Assembly: GCA_017880865.1 (NCBI GenBank)
Contig: JADGRL010000020.1
Coordinates: forward strand, 1-48,805
Reading direction: 5' to 3'
DNA from: Gallionella sp.
GTDB lineage: Bacteria; Pseudomonadota; Gammaproteobacteria; Burkholderiales; Gallionellaceae
Length of the DNA stretch: 48,805 nt
Shown: piece by piece, positions 28,243-37,292 of the stretch
Layout: each line of letters begins with the position of its first letter
Position numbering within the stretch: position 1 is the stretch's first letter
The notes under the pieces: model-generated
The model's input: the letters and a program-made list of their open reading frames with translations, nothing else
The model's database searches: none
What the model was told of the DNA's origin: nothing
Program-made: the position numbers and the translations under genes

Positions 28243-28455
28243 ATGAATAAAATAAGCGCATCTGTTGTACTTTACAACACGCCCGAATCTCAGCTGTCGC
28301 GACTGTTAGGCTGCATTGAGCAGACATGGCAGCCGACTGGTAACCACCATTCCAATCCCGATGCACCGTTTGCACCTGATTGGGCTAGCTTATGGGACAT
28401 TCTTACTGACGGACTTGCGTCTTCACCTCAGATTGGCAGTGATCGAACTATATGA
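28243..28455 (+). pseudogene. N-terminal fragment of a second GT2 gene
   Basis: ATG 28243 opens with NKISASVVLYNTPESQLSRLL, the typical start of a rhamnosyltransferase-like GT2, then loses all similarity after about 27 residues and stops at 28455. It may be the displaced 5' end of the decayed gene just upstream or the relic of another gene. A TTG start at 28222 is in frame. No product function is expected. Confidence 0.6.
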
Positions 28456-28691
28456 TGAAGCTTGTGATTCCTGCTGCTTTTTATTCATCCAACATGGCTT
28501 TATTCAAAAATGTCATCGAGATCGTCAACTCGTTATTGAGTATATGTATACACGCGTCGCACTCGTCTACGTTGAGCAGTGCGTTGGATAACCTCAACGA
28601 CAAGCGAGAGGACGTGCACATGGAAAGCATTTTCACTCTAGCCCGTTTTGCCCCTGCAGAATATTCAATTGCATTCGAGGCCAATAAGTAA
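28452..28691 (+). CDS. Hypothetical ORF, possibly a remnant
   Basis: A 79-codon frame between the decayed GT fragments and an intact GT2 gene, whose ATG overlaps its stop region. I do not recognise it. It starts MMKLVIPAAFYSSNMALFKN and has no motif I can name. Its position among debris suggests a remnant, but the overlap with the next gene could mean translational coupling. Confidence 0.25.
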   Translation: MMKLVIPAAFYSSNMALFKNVIEIVNSLLSICIHASHSSTLSSALDNLNDKREDVHMESIFTLARFAPAEYSIAFEANK

Positions 28692-29638
28692 TGCAGCAAC
28701 TGAAAATGACCAGAAAATTGCCCAATATAGCAGTCTTGTTGGCTACACATAATGGCTTGCAGTGGCTGCCTATGCAGTTGACCAGTATTCTGGGGCAGCG
28801 CGCTGTGAATGTGATCGTCTGGGTCTCTGATGATGTATCCAGTGATGGCACTTGGGATTGGTTGCAAGAGCAGAGCAAACTTGATTCAAGAATTAAAATT
28901 TTACCCAAGGCGGGTCCGTTTGGCAGTGCGGCCCAGAATTTTTACAGGCTGATTTGTGACGCAGATTGGCAAGACGCGGACTATGTTGCTTTTGCTGATC
29001 AGGATGATATTTGGTTGCCGGACAAGCTCAGTCTCCATTCGTCATTGATTGAACAGCGCAACTTAACCGCAGTTGCATCAAACGTCACGGCATTTTGGCC
29101 GGATGGACGCAAAGCATTAATTGAAAAATCCCAGCCTCCATGTACGTGGGATTACATGTTCGAGACTGGCGGACCAGGATGCACTTTTCTGATGAAACCC
29201 AGTTTGATGGCACAGATAAAGGCGCTGCTGCTAGATGAGCATTCAGTTGCCAAGCAAAGCGAAGTTCATGATTGGCTGGTTTATGCGGTTTGTCGTGCCA
29301 CAGATGGAGCTTGGTACATTGATCCGTTTCCTTCAGTACTTTATCGCCAGCATGGAAATAATGAAGTTGGTGCGAACGTGGGAATTAAGCCGATGTTGCG
29401 TCGCACCAAGAAGATCTGGGGCGGCTGGCATCGACAAGAGGCATGCAAAATTGCAAATAGTGTCAGCCTATTGGTAAATGATCAAAAGAGACAAGCTGAA
29501 TTGGCGGTGCTGCGATCTGCGCTAATGGGGAAAGGCTTTGGGGCGAGACTACGTTTGCTGAAATTCGCCATTGCAGGAAGAAGAAAGTTGGTTGATAGGC
29601 TTGCATTGTGCTTCTTGATTGCAATTGGCGTGTGGTGA
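28691..29638 (+). CDS. Glycosyltransferase family 2
   Basis: A 315-residue GT-A enzyme. IAVLLATHNGLQWLPMQL with VSDDVSSDGTWDWL is the nucleotide-sugar site, FADQDDIWLPDK carries the DxD-type acids, and VHDWLVYAVC supplies the probable catalytic Asp near residue 193. The pattern fits rhamnosyl- or related transferases that act on O-antigen. Unlike the genes at 22-28 kb its base composition is closer to the backbone. It is followed by a scar of an epimerase gene. Confidence 0.82.
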   Translation: MQQLKMTRKLPNIAVLLATHNGLQWLPMQLTSILGQRAVNVIVWVSDDVSSDGTWDWLQEQSKLDSRIKILPKAGPFGSAAQNFYRLICDADWQDADYVAFADQDDIWLPDKLSLHSSLIEQRNLTAVASNVTAFWPDGRKALIEKSQPPCTWDYMFETGGPGCTFLMKPSLMAQIKALLLDEHSVAKQSEVHDWLVYAVCRATDGAWYIDPFPSVLYRQHGNNEVGANVGIKPMLRRTKKIWGGWHRQEACKIANSVSLLVNDQKRQAELAVLRSALMGKGFGARLRLLKFAIAGRRKLVDRLALCFLIAIGVW

Positions 29639-29714
29639 GATTTTGGGCAACACGCGAACCAATCCAGCGATACTCAAAATTGCAATTCATTCCTAAATCG
29701 CCCAAGCTGGGCGG

Positions 29715-29846
29715 TTGCTTGGTAAAACGGATCAGGTTGAGCGCTTATTGGGCTCGTTGCAGGTCAATAGTGATAAAATTCGGCGCGAACTTAACTGGAA
29801 ACCGCCCTACACCCTCAGTGAGGGGTTGAGAAAAACAGGGGCATAG
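29715..29846 (+). pseudogene. C-terminal scar of an NAD-dependent sugar epimerase (copy A)
   Basis: One frame reads LLGKTDQVERLLGSLQVNS then KIRRELNWKPPYTLSEGL and stops at 29844-29846. This is the C-terminal end of a GalE/WbpV-type nucleotide-sugar epimerase; the remainder of the gene is missing. A related, more degraded copy lies at 33188-33320, just before the WecA-like gene. Confidence 0.75.
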
Positions 29847-29881
29847 GTTCAGCGTATTAATATTATTAAATCGGAGTAATG

Positions 29882-30745
29882 ATGAACGATGTAAAGCGTA
29901 GCGACGAAGTGAGTATGGTGGAACTTTTTAATGCGCTTCGGCGTTACAAGTGGCTGATATTGACATTGCCTATCGTTGCCGCCGTATTCGCGGTCTTGTT
30001 GGTTTTCTATGTTCTTCGTCCCACTTGGGAGGCGTCAGTCATTCTGGAAATAGGGCATGTATGGCAGGCAGGGCAGACGGCCCAGACTGGGCAGATGCCT
30101 ATTGAGCCCGTCACGAACGTGGTGTCGCGCATGCTGCATCCGTCTTTTGCCACAGGAGCGCTGAGTTATGCGAACGTCAAGCCTGACGAATTGAAGGCGG
30201 TGCAGAGGCTTTACATTGGCACGTTAAAAGTGACTCCGGTTAAAGGCGCCGACCTGGTCGAGGTTAAGCTCAGGGCGCACTCGGCGGAACAGGTAAGAAA
30301 TCTGATGCAAGGCAGCATCGTCAACTTGCAGAAAGTGCATAGCGAAATGATGTCCACCACTGTTGACCGATATAACAAAGAGATCCAGATGCTGACTAAG
30401 GATATCCATGAGACGGGCGCCGAGATCGAATTGCTTCGAAAGAAGCTGCTCGCTAGCCACAATTGGAATGCGTTCGACGCAACTTTGTCGGCGACCGTAT
30501 TGCAAAATAAGTCCGCCGAACTTCGCGATATGATTCAAAGGAAGTTAGTGTTGGACGAACAGCTTAGTCCTTCTCGTACTTTTACGACCAGAGCGGTCGG
30601 CGATGTGTTTGTTTCTGAAGAGCCCGTGTCGCCAAACAAACCGTTGATTATCGGATTGGCGATGTTGTTGGGCTTGCTGGCGGCTGGGTTGATTGCGCTC
30701 ATTCAAAACGCAATCACTGCGAGCGTTCCTCGGGCCAAGTCATAG
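29882..30745 (+). CDS. wzz: Wzz-type chain-length determinant
   Basis: A 287-residue inner-membrane polysaccharide co-polymerase that sets O-antigen chain length. A transmembrane helix lies near residues 27-48 and a second at about 258-280, preceded by the Pro-rich EEPVSPNKP; between them is a periplasmic region with a long helical segment (residues 150-200). No C-terminal kinase domain is present, as in Wzz rather than Wzc. ATG 29882 has GGAG five bases upstream; the adjoining ATG 29879 is too close. Upstream is the epimerase scar. Confidence 0.85.
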   Translation: MNDVKRSDEVSMVELFNALRRYKWLILTLPIVAAVFAVLLVFYVLRPTWEASVILEIGHVWQAGQTAQTGQMPIEPVTNVVSRMLHPSFATGALSYANVKPDELKAVQRLYIGTLKVTPVKGADLVEVKLRAHSAEQVRNLMQGSIVNLQKVHSEMMSTTVDRYNKEIQMLTKDIHETGAEIELLRKKLLASHNWNAFDATLSATVLQNKSAELRDMIQRKLVLDEQLSPSRTFTTRAVGDVFVSEEPVSPNKPLIIGLAMLLGLLAAGLIALIQNAITASVPRAKS

Positions 30746-30876
30746 CGTTTACTAAGCTCCTGGTTCATCTCACAGTGGAAATACGCACCTTCGTCCATGC
30801 CATGGGTCATTGGCCAAGGTTCATTCTTGGGAATGTGATGCGATAACATCATGATGTGCTCTCATCTGGAGGGGTT

Positions 30877-31113
30877 ATGCGGACGACGATTGATATTGAA
30901 GATGATGTGCTGGCAGCCACCAAGGAGTTGGCGCGTTTGCAGAATGTTTCTGCGGGTTACATTGTTTCCAAATTGGTGAGGGAAGCTTTGGCGGGTCATC
31001 AGCAAGCACAGACTGGCGGAAAGCCTATTGCTGGCTTTAGGCCGTTTCCGGCACGCGGAATGCTGGTTACTAATGAGCAAATCAAAGAGTTGCGCGACCA
31101 GGAAAGTGTTTGA
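30877..31113 (+). CDS. Orphan RHH antitoxin (VapB type)
   Basis: A 78-residue antitoxin. The start MRTTIDIEDDVLAATKELA is the strand and first helix of a ribbon-helix-helix fold, and the C-terminal part GFRPFPARGMLVTNEQI is the toxin-binding tail seen with PIN toxins. GGAGGGG precedes ATG 30877. No matching PIN gene follows: after the stop only a short frame starting MILLFDLK, faintly like a PIN start, remains. It therefore looks like an antitoxin that has lost its toxin. Confidence 0.75.
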   Translation: MRTTIDIEDDVLAATKELARLQNVSAGYIVSKLVREALAGHQQAQTGGKPIAGFRPFPARGMLVTNEQIKELRDQESV

Positions 31114-31175
31114 TTTTATTATTTGATTTGAAGTGCTATCATGCGCGCATTCAAATCGAATTCAAGGGTGATATC

Positions 31176-31433
31176 ATGGCAACCATGAGTATTCGCGGGC
31201 TAGACGAACAGGCATTGATCCGGCTTAAAAATCAGGCCGAACAAGAGGGCAGTAGTCTCAACAGCCTGGTGTTGCGTCTATTGCAAGGCACAGGTGCATC
31301 AAATCAGCCGAGTGCACTGAAAAAATTTGGCGACCTTGATGCCTTGGCGGGCACTTGGAGTGACGAAGAAGCGCAAGCCTTTGAGCGCAACACGGCTGCG
31401 TTTGCCGAGGTTGATGCAGCACTTTGGAATTAA
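31176..31433 (+). CDS. vapB: VapB/FitA-type antitoxin
   Basis: An 85-residue antitoxin with MSIRGLDEQALIRLKNQAEQ as ribbon-helix-helix, followed by a toxin-binding tail ending WSDEEAQAFERN. AAGGG occurs seven bases before ATG 31176; the longer frame upstream overlaps the preceding gene and has no ribosome site. It lies three bases before the PIN toxin gene and would neutralise it and repress the pair. Confidence 0.82.
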   Translation: MATMSIRGLDEQALIRLKNQAEQEGSSLNSLVLRLLQGTGASNQPSALKKFGDLDALAGTWSDEEAQAFERNTAAFAEVDAALWN

Positions 31434-31436
31434 GTT

Positions 31437-31847
31437 ATGCGCCCAATCGCGCTGGATACCAACGCTTACGCTGCTTTCAAGCGCGGCGATGAACAAATAG
31501 TTGCCGTGCTGCAGTACGCACCCACCATTATCTTGTGTGCTACCGTGTTGGGTGAGCTGTTGGGAGGCTTTGCAGCGGGTCAGCGGGAAAGTACCAATCG
31601 TAGCGAGTTGACGCAGTTTATCAACGCACCTCGCGTAAAGGTGGTTCCTAGTAATGCGGCCACGGCCGATCTATATGCACTGGTGTATGCGGCACTACGT
31701 CGCAAAGGCCAACCCATTCCCACCAATGACCTGTGGATTGCCGCCAGTAGCCTGGAACACGGTGCCGCGCTGTTGACACTCGACGCGCATTTTAAAAACA
31801 TTGATGGCCTGCGCGCTGGTGCGCGACTGGATGACTTTATTCCTTGA
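31437..31847 (+). CDS. vapC: VapC-type PIN ribonuclease toxin
   Basis: A 136-residue PIN-domain protein. Acidic metal ligands are seen at LDTNAYAAF (Asp7), GELLGGF (Glu near 40), PTNDLWIAA (Asp near 98) and TLDAHF (Asp near 116). PIN toxins cleave RNA. All four acids are intact, so activity is expected. The vapBC pair with the orphan antitoxin sits between wzz and the O-antigen ligase, within the polysaccharide operon. Confidence 0.87.
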   Translation: MRPIALDTNAYAAFKRGDEQIVAVLQYAPTIILCATVLGELLGGFAAGQRESTNRSELTQFINAPRVKVVPSNAATADLYALVYAALRRKGQPIPTNDLWIAASSLEHGAALLTLDAHFKNIDGLRAGARLDDFIP

Positions 31848-31897
31848 TGGTGTCAGCTTGTCTGGCAAACGATAATGGCTCCTAAGGAAAAATAAGA

Positions 31898-33187
31898 ATG
31901 AAGCTTGTTTCATCCCAGACACATCAGATATTAATCGATCGGCTTGCGGCATTATTGTTGCTGGTTTATCCAAGCTTGATGATTGCGGTCAAGGGCGGGA
32001 TGAATGGAATATTTCTATTGCTGTTGCTGATATCAATAAGTGCTCTGATCTTTCGGCCAAGCCGCATGCCATCGATAGTATGGGATAAAGAAACAGTCCT
32101 CTATTTAGCGGCAATGGCCGCTTTGCCGGTAGCCATATTTTTGAGTCAAATTTACCATCATCAATACAGCGCGCATCCGTATGATGCCGCCTCGCGCTTT
32201 TTGCTGGCAGTGCCAATATTCATGTTGTTGCGGCGCGTCCGGTTCAAAGTGGTTGCAATGGTGCAATATGGCTTCCCGCTTGGTGCAATTATAGGTTGGG
32301 TGATGGCGAAAGATGTGGGTGGTCGCATAGGTACTCCTTTTTTGGACGTAATTCATTTCGGAGATTTCGAGCTGATTCTGGGAGTGCTGTCGGCTTTAAG
32401 TATTAATTGGACCGGACGTGATTCCATAGCACTACGCATATTGAAAATATTGGGTCTGCTGGCAGGCGTTTATGCATCTATTCAATCCGGTTCACGCGGG
32501 GGATGGCTGGCGATGCCATTTCTTTTTGCGCTTATTTTATATTTTAAAGTTGGGAAAGTTGCGGTTAAATCGATGTTGGCAATGCTGCTCCTGGTTTTGA
32601 CCGCCAGTTTCTCTGCCTACCTGTTTAACCCGCAAATACATCAACGTGTAGATCAGGTTGTCAATGATGTGGCAGCCTTTCATCAGGGGAATCACGATAC
32701 TTCTACGGGTGTTCGTTTGCAATTGTATAAAGCCGCCGTCTTGGTTTTTGTGCGGAACCCAATATTTGGCGTTGGACCAGAGGGCTTTAAGCTGGAAATG
32801 GAAGCGATGCAGCAATCCGGCGAACTGACAGCAACTGCCGCCGAATTGGGTCGCGGAGAAGTGCATAACGATATTTTGTCCAAAGCTGCGGGGATGGGCA
32901 TATGGGGTCTGATAGCGATTTTGCTGATTTATGGCGCACCGCTCAAAATATTTATTCACGCTGTCCGGCATGGTTCGGTGCGATCCAGGCAAGCCGGGAT
33001 ACTCGGGATCGCTTATGTGAGTGGTTTCGTGGTATTCGGGTTGACGGTAGAAATACTTAACCTGACCATGGCCGCCGCATTTTACAGTTTCACCGTGGCG
33101 GTTTTGTTGGCGGCAAGTTTAAATGTTCACCATGACGAGCAGCGTCCTTCTTCGATAAATAATTCAGAAGTCCTGCCGGCCAGTTGA
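31898..33187 (+). CDS. O-antigen ligase family protein
   Basis: A 429-residue polytopic membrane protein with about 10-12 helices. A large periplasmic loop contains GSRGGWLAMP (about residue 193) and, further on, NPIFGVGPEGF, with a His in GRGEVHNDIL near residue 325. These are typical of the WaaL/O-antigen ligase or Wzy_C family, which moves polysaccharide from lipid carrier to acceptor. AAGGAAAAATAAG precedes ATG. An epimerase scar begins directly after its stop. Confidence 0.8.
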   Translation: MKLVSSQTHQILIDRLAALLLLVYPSLMIAVKGGMNGIFLLLLLISISALIFRPSRMPSIVWDKETVLYLAAMAALPVAIFLSQIYHHQYSAHPYDAASRFLLAVPIFMLLRRVRFKVVAMVQYGFPLGAIIGWVMAKDVGGRIGTPFLDVIHFGDFELILGVLSALSINWTGRDSIALRILKILGLLAGVYASIQSGSRGGWLAMPFLFALILYFKVGKVAVKSMLAMLLLVLTASFSAYLFNPQIHQRVDQVVNDVAAFHQGNHDTSTGVRLQLYKAAVLVFVRNPIFGVGPEGFKLEMEAMQQSGELTATAAELGRGEVHNDILSKAAGMGIWGLIAILLIYGAPLKIFIHAVRHGSVRSRQAGILGIAYVSGFVVFGLTVEILNLTMAAAFYSFTVAVLLAASLNVHHDEQRPSSINNSEVLPAS

Positions 33188-33320
33188 TTGGCAATTCGGA
33201 TCAGGTCGAACGTTAGTTGGCTCGTTGCAGGTCGATAGTGATAAAATCACCGCGAACTTAACTGGACATCGCCGTTTACTTCGCAGCAGGGGCCGCAAGC
33301 GACGGCTGAGTGGTACGAAA
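33188..33320 (+). pseudogene. C-terminal scar of an NAD-dependent sugar epimerase (copy B)
   Basis: The DNA closely parallels copy A at 29715-29846: gatcaggt, then gttggctcgttgcaggt, atagtgataaaat and gcgaacttaactgga appear in the same order. Translation requires frameshifts but ends with a TAEWYE-like tail that copy A lacks. The scar lies just upstream of the WecA-like gene, where related loci often carry an intact epimerase gene; that placement is from memory. Confidence 0.72.
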
Positions 33321-33329
33321 TAATTGCCT

Positions 33330-34307
33330 ATGAGTCATTACTCCCCCCTTGTCGCTGCGCTAATCACATTAGTGCTGACGCGTTATATATTGTCGAGCAA
33401 GGTCGCCAACAAAATACAGGATGTGCCTAACGAGCGCTCTTTGCACAGTACGCCAGTGCCCCGCATCGGTGGCGTGAGCCTGATGGTGGGGCTGTTGTCC
33501 GGATGGGCATTGATGTTCGATTCATTGGCCTGGTGGGTGGTGTTACCGCTGCTGGGTTTGTTGCTGGTTTCATTGCTCGACGATATACATAACCTGCCCG
33601 TGAAGCAGCGTCTGTTGGTCCATCTGATGGCAAGCGCGATTCTGGTGGGCGGCTCCGGATTATTTGCACAACAAGGTGTGGTAATCGCCGTTGCGGTGCT
33701 GCTATTGACGGTGTGGATGACCAATCTATATAACTTCATGGATGGCTCCGACGGGCTGGCGGGAGGCATGGCGCTGTTCGGTTTCACTTTCTACGGAATC
33801 GCGGCGCTGCTCGCACACAACACGCCGCTGGCATTGCTCAATTTTTGCATCGCAGCTGCTGCGGCAGGTTTTTTATACTACAACTTCCATCCGGCTAAAA
33901 TATTCATGGGCGATTCAGGTTCCATACCGCTCGGCTTTCTTGCCGCTGCGATGGGGGTGTGGGGCTGGCAGCAAGGCGACTGGGCAATGTGGTTCCCGCT
34001 GCTGGTGTTCTCGCCTTTTATCGTGGATGCGAGCATCACGCTGGTGAAGCGTGCGCTACGCGGCGCCAAGGTCACCGAGGCACATCGCGAGCATTATTAT
34101 CAGCGCGCCATTCAGATGGGCTGGGGTCATCGCAACGTGGCGCTGATCGAATACGCTTTGATGCTGGCCGTCGGCGTATCGGCGTTGTCAGCAATGCATG
34201 AAGCTCTTCCAGGTCTGGTGTTCATCGTGTGGGGCGCGGTCTATGCGAGCATTATGTTGATCCTGGATGCGCGCTGGAAAAAATTGAAGAGAGACAACCA
34301 TGATTAA
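33330..34307 (+). CDS. WecA/WbpL-like initiating glycosyl-1-phosphate transferase
   Basis: A 325-residue MraY-family membrane enzyme that transfers a sugar-1-phosphate to undecaprenyl phosphate, starting O-antigen synthesis. Typical features are the LLVSLLDDIHNLPV acidic pair, NLYNFMDGSDGLAGG, FHPAKIFMGDSGS and the cytoplasmic HREHYYQRAIQMGWGH. ATG 33330 is chosen over an upstream TTG at 33324; the ribosome site is weak. It overlaps the next gene by eight bases. Confidence 0.9.
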   Translation: MSHYSPLVAALITLVLTRYILSSKVANKIQDVPNERSLHSTPVPRIGGVSLMVGLLSGWALMFDSLAWWVVLPLLGLLLVSLLDDIHNLPVKQRLLVHLMASAILVGGSGLFAQQGVVIAVAVLLLTVWMTNLYNFMDGSDGLAGGMALFGFTFYGIAALLAHNTPLALLNFCIAAAAAGFLYYNFHPAKIFMGDSGSIPLGFLAAAMGVWGWQQGDWAMWFPLLVFSPFIVDASITLVKRALRGAKVTEAHREHYYQRAIQMGWGHRNVALIEYALMLAVGVSALSAMHEALPGLVFIVWGAVYASIMLILDARWKKLKRDNHD

Positions 34308-36138
34308 GTCCCGTATTAATACCGGCATCGCCATATTGCATGACGTGGCCGCTGCAGCGCTCGCATGGGGGTGTGCCTATTTGCTGCGTTTCAATTTTGA
34401 ACTCCCGCCACATTTTCAAGGTGAGTTCTGGAGCACTTTGGTCTGGGTGGTTCCTTTACAAAGTGCGGTCTTCTGGAGTTTCGGGCTGTATCGCGGCATC
34501 TGGCGTTATGCCAGCGTGGCCGATTTGCGGCGCATCTTTTTTGCGGTCATCGCGGCGACCGCGCTGATCTCGTTGATCCTGGGATTGTTCCGCGTCAACG
34601 TCATCGTCCCGCGCTCGGTATTGGTCATCGACCCTATCCTGTTGATCCTGGTCATGGGCGGGAGTCGTTTGTTGTATCGGATGTGGAAAGAAAATCTGCT
34701 GTATGGCGGTTTCCATTTGCAGGGTGAACCGGTGCTGGTATTGGGGGCGGGGAGCGCGGGTATAGGCCTGGCCAAAGAGCTTGCGCGAAGCAGTGAATGG
34801 CATCAGGTCGGTTTTCTGGATGACGATGCGCACAAACAAGGCCGCACGCTCAATGGCATCAAGGTGCTGGGGAAGCTCAACAGCCTGCCGTATTGGGCAG
34901 AACGTCTGGGTGTCGAGCAAGTCATCGTCGCGATACCCAGCGCCCCGCATCAGGTGCGCAAACAGGTTATCGACCTTGCCAATCAGAACGGGATCAAGGC
35001 GCAAATGGTGCCCGCATTTGCGGATCTGCTGAGCGGGCGCGTCGCCATCTCGCAGTTGCGCGCGGTGGAACTGGATGACTTGCTCGGACGCGATCCGGTG
35101 CAATTGGATGACATCGGGCTGCATGAATTATTGACTGACAAAACCGTGCTGGTGACGGGAGCGGGTGGCTCCATCGGCTCCGAGTTATGCCGCCAGATCG
35201 CGCGCTTCTCGCCAAAGAAGCTAGTGTTGTTCGATGCGAGTGAATTTGCGCTGTACAACATCGAACAGGAATTGAATAAAACATTTCCTGAACTCGACCT
35301 GATTTTTCTGGCAGGCGACGTGCGCGATGCGGCGCGACTGGAGCAGGTGTTCGCGGAATGCCAACCCAGCGTGGTGTTTCATGCCGCCGCCTACAAGCAT
35401 GTGCCGTTGATGGAGACGCACAACGCCTGGCAAGCGGTGCGCAACAACGTGTATGGCACCTGGCAGGTGGCGCAGTGCGCGCAAAGACACGGCGTTGAAA
35501 AATTCGTGCTGATCTCGACCGACAAAGCGGTCAACCCGACCAATGTGATGGGCACGACCAAGCGCCTCGCTGAAATGGTGTGCCAGGGATTGCAGCAGAC
35601 CAGCGGCACGCGCTTTGTGATCGTGCGCTTCGGCAACGTGCTGGGAAGCAACGGCAGCGTGATCCCGAAGTTCCGCGAGCAGATAGCCCGTGGCGGGCCG
35701 ATCACCGTCACGCACCCGGATATCACACGCTATTTCATGTCGATTCCCGAGGCCGCGCAATTGGTGATGCAAGCTGGCTTGATGGGCAATGGCGGCGAAA
35801 TATTCGTGCTGGACATGGGAGAGCCGGTGAAGATCGTCGATCTGGCGCGCGACCTGATCCGCCTTTCCGGCTTTAAAGAAGACGACATCAAGATCGAATT
35901 CAGCGGCTTGCGCCCCGGCGAAAAATTGTACGAAGAATTGCTCGCCGATAACGAACATACGATGCCGACCCCGCACCCGAAATTGCGCATCGCTCAAGTC
36001 CGAGGACTGAATGCCGAATGGGTTACGGAACTGCTGGCCTGGGCGAATACATCGGACCGGACGTGGAATGATGCGGAAGTTAAGCAACGCCTGCAGCACT
36101 GGGTTCCGGAATATACGCCGACTTCGAATGCGCATTAG
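34300..36138 (+). CDS. PglF/WbpM-type nucleotide-sugar 4,6-dehydratase
   Basis: A 612-residue membrane protein. About four transmembrane helices (10-140) precede a Rossmann CoA-binding-like domain (about 145-260) and a large SDR domain (from 283) with TGAGGSIGSELCRQI and FHAAAYKHVPLMET. The catalytic Tyr of SDRs is replaced by Met in NVMGTTK, as in WbpM and PglF, which convert UDP-GlcNAc to a 4-keto-6-deoxy sugar. It probably makes the precursor of the first sugar used by the preceding transferase. Confidence 0.92.
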   Translation: MIKSRINTGIAILHDVAAAALAWGCAYLLRFNFELPPHFQGEFWSTLVWVVPLQSAVFWSFGLYRGIWRYASVADLRRIFFAVIAATALISLILGLFRVNVIVPRSVLVIDPILLILVMGGSRLLYRMWKENLLYGGFHLQGEPVLVLGAGSAGIGLAKELARSSEWHQVGFLDDDAHKQGRTLNGIKVLGKLNSLPYWAERLGVEQVIVAIPSAPHQVRKQVIDLANQNGIKAQMVPAFADLLSGRVAISQLRAVELDDLLGRDPVQLDDIGLHELLTDKTVLVTGAGGSIGSELCRQIARFSPKKLVLFDASEFALYNIEQELNKTFPELDLIFLAGDVRDAARLEQVFAECQPSVVFHAAAYKHVPLMETHNAWQAVRNNVYGTWQVAQCAQRHGVEKFVLISTDKAVNPTNVMGTTKRLAEMVCQGLQQTSGTRFVIVRFGNVLGSNGSVIPKFREQIARGGPITVTHPDITRYFMSIPEAAQLVMQAGLMGNGGEIFVLDMGEPVKIVDLARDLIRLSGFKEDDIKIEFSGLRPGEKLYEELLADNEHTMPTPHPKLRIAQVRGLNAEWVTELLAWANTSDRTWNDAEVKQRLQHWVPEYTPTSNAH

Positions 36139-36224
36139 GAAATGCTCGTCCTTTTTGCCATTCGGGATTGATCCGGCATCGAATATAATCGCATCTCATT
36201 TTGAACATAACACGCAAAAATAAC

Positions 36225-37292
36225 ATGATACTAGTGACTGGCGGTGCAGGTTTTATTGGATCTAATTTTGTCCTGGACTGGTTCGCGCAAAGCGATGAAG
36301 CCGTCATCAATCTGGACAATCTGACTTACGCGGGCAACCTGGAAAATCTGGCTGCGCTCAAGGGTGATCCGCGTCACATCTTTGTGCAAGGCGACATCGG
36401 CGACGCGTCTGTGGTGGCCAAGTTGCTTGCCGAATATCGCCCGCGCGCGGTGGTCAATTTTGCGGCGGAGAGCCATGTGGACCGCTCGATTCACGGCCCC
36501 GAAGATTTCATTCAGACCAACATCGTCGGCACCTTTCATTTGCTCGAAGCGGTGCGCGCCTACTGGTCCGGTCTGGTCGATGCGGAAAAATCCGGCTTCC
36601 GTTTTTTGCATGTTTCCACCGACGAGGTATATGGCTCGCTCGCGAAAGACGAGCCGGCGTTCAGCGAAACTCACCGCTACGAACCGAACAGCCCGTACTC
36701 CGCCAGTAAGGCCGCCAGCGACCATCTGGTGCGCGCATACCACCACACCTACGGCTTGCCGGTGCTGACCACCAATTGCTCGAACAATTACGGCCCGTAC
36801 CATTTCCCCGAAAAACTCATCCCGCTGATGATCGTCAATGCGCTGGCGGGCAAACCGTTGCCGGTGTACGGCGACGGCCAGCAAATCCGCGACTGGCTGT
36901 ACGTCAAGGATCACTGCAGCGCGATACGCAGTGTGTTGGAAAAGGGTCGGCTGGGCGAGGTGTACAACGTCGGCGGCTGGAACGAAAAAGCCAATCTCGA
37001 CATCGTGCATACCGTATGCGCCTTGCTCGACGAACTCAGCTCGCGGGTAGACGGCAAGTCTTACCGCGAGCAGATCGCTTTTGTCACCGACCGTCCCGGC
37101 CATGACCGCCGCTATGCGATTGATGCGCGCAAGATCGAGCGCGAACTGGGCTGGAAACCGGCCGAGACTTTTGAGACCGGCATACGCAAGACCGTGCGCT
37201 GGTATCTGGAGAATCAGGACTGGGTGAGCCACGTGCAGTCCGGTGATTATCGAAACTGGGTCGAAAAGAATTACGCGGAGCGCGCCCGATGA
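36225..37292 (+). CDS. rfbB: dTDP-glucose 4,6-dehydratase
   Basis: A 355-residue extended SDR, second step of dTDP-rhamnose synthesis. [18 protein letters not shown] opens the protein, [23 protein letters not shown] and the catalytic [11 protein letters not shown] follow, and [15 protein letters not shown] is the standard RmlB segment. ATG 36225 is chosen; a TTG 24 bases upstream is in frame but the family starts here. Overlaps rfbD by four bases. Confidence 0.95.
   Translation: MILVTGGAGFIGSNFVLDWFAQSDEAVINLDNLTYAGNLENLAALKGDPRHIFVQGDIGDASVVAKLLAEYRPRAVVNFAAESHVDRSIHGPEDFIQTNIVGTFHLLEAVRAYWSGLVDAEKSGFRFLHVSTDEVYGSLAKDEPAFSETHRYEPNSPYSASKAASDHLVRAYHHTYGLPVLTTNCSNNYGPYHFPEKLIPLMIVNALAGKPLPVYGDGQQIRDWLYVKDHCSAIRSVLEKGRLGEVYNVGGWNEKANLDIVHTVCALLDELSSRVDGKSYREQIAFVTDRPGHDRRYAIDARKIERELGWKPAETFETGIRKTVRWYLENQDWVSHVQSGDYRNWVEKNYAERAR

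Noticed and set aside
36231..37232. Long antisense ORF opposite rfbB (and similar ones opposite pyrC at 4272-5243 and gmd at 14473-15537)
   Set aside because: The forward genes are certain; these frames are by-products of GC-rich codon use and show no family pattern.
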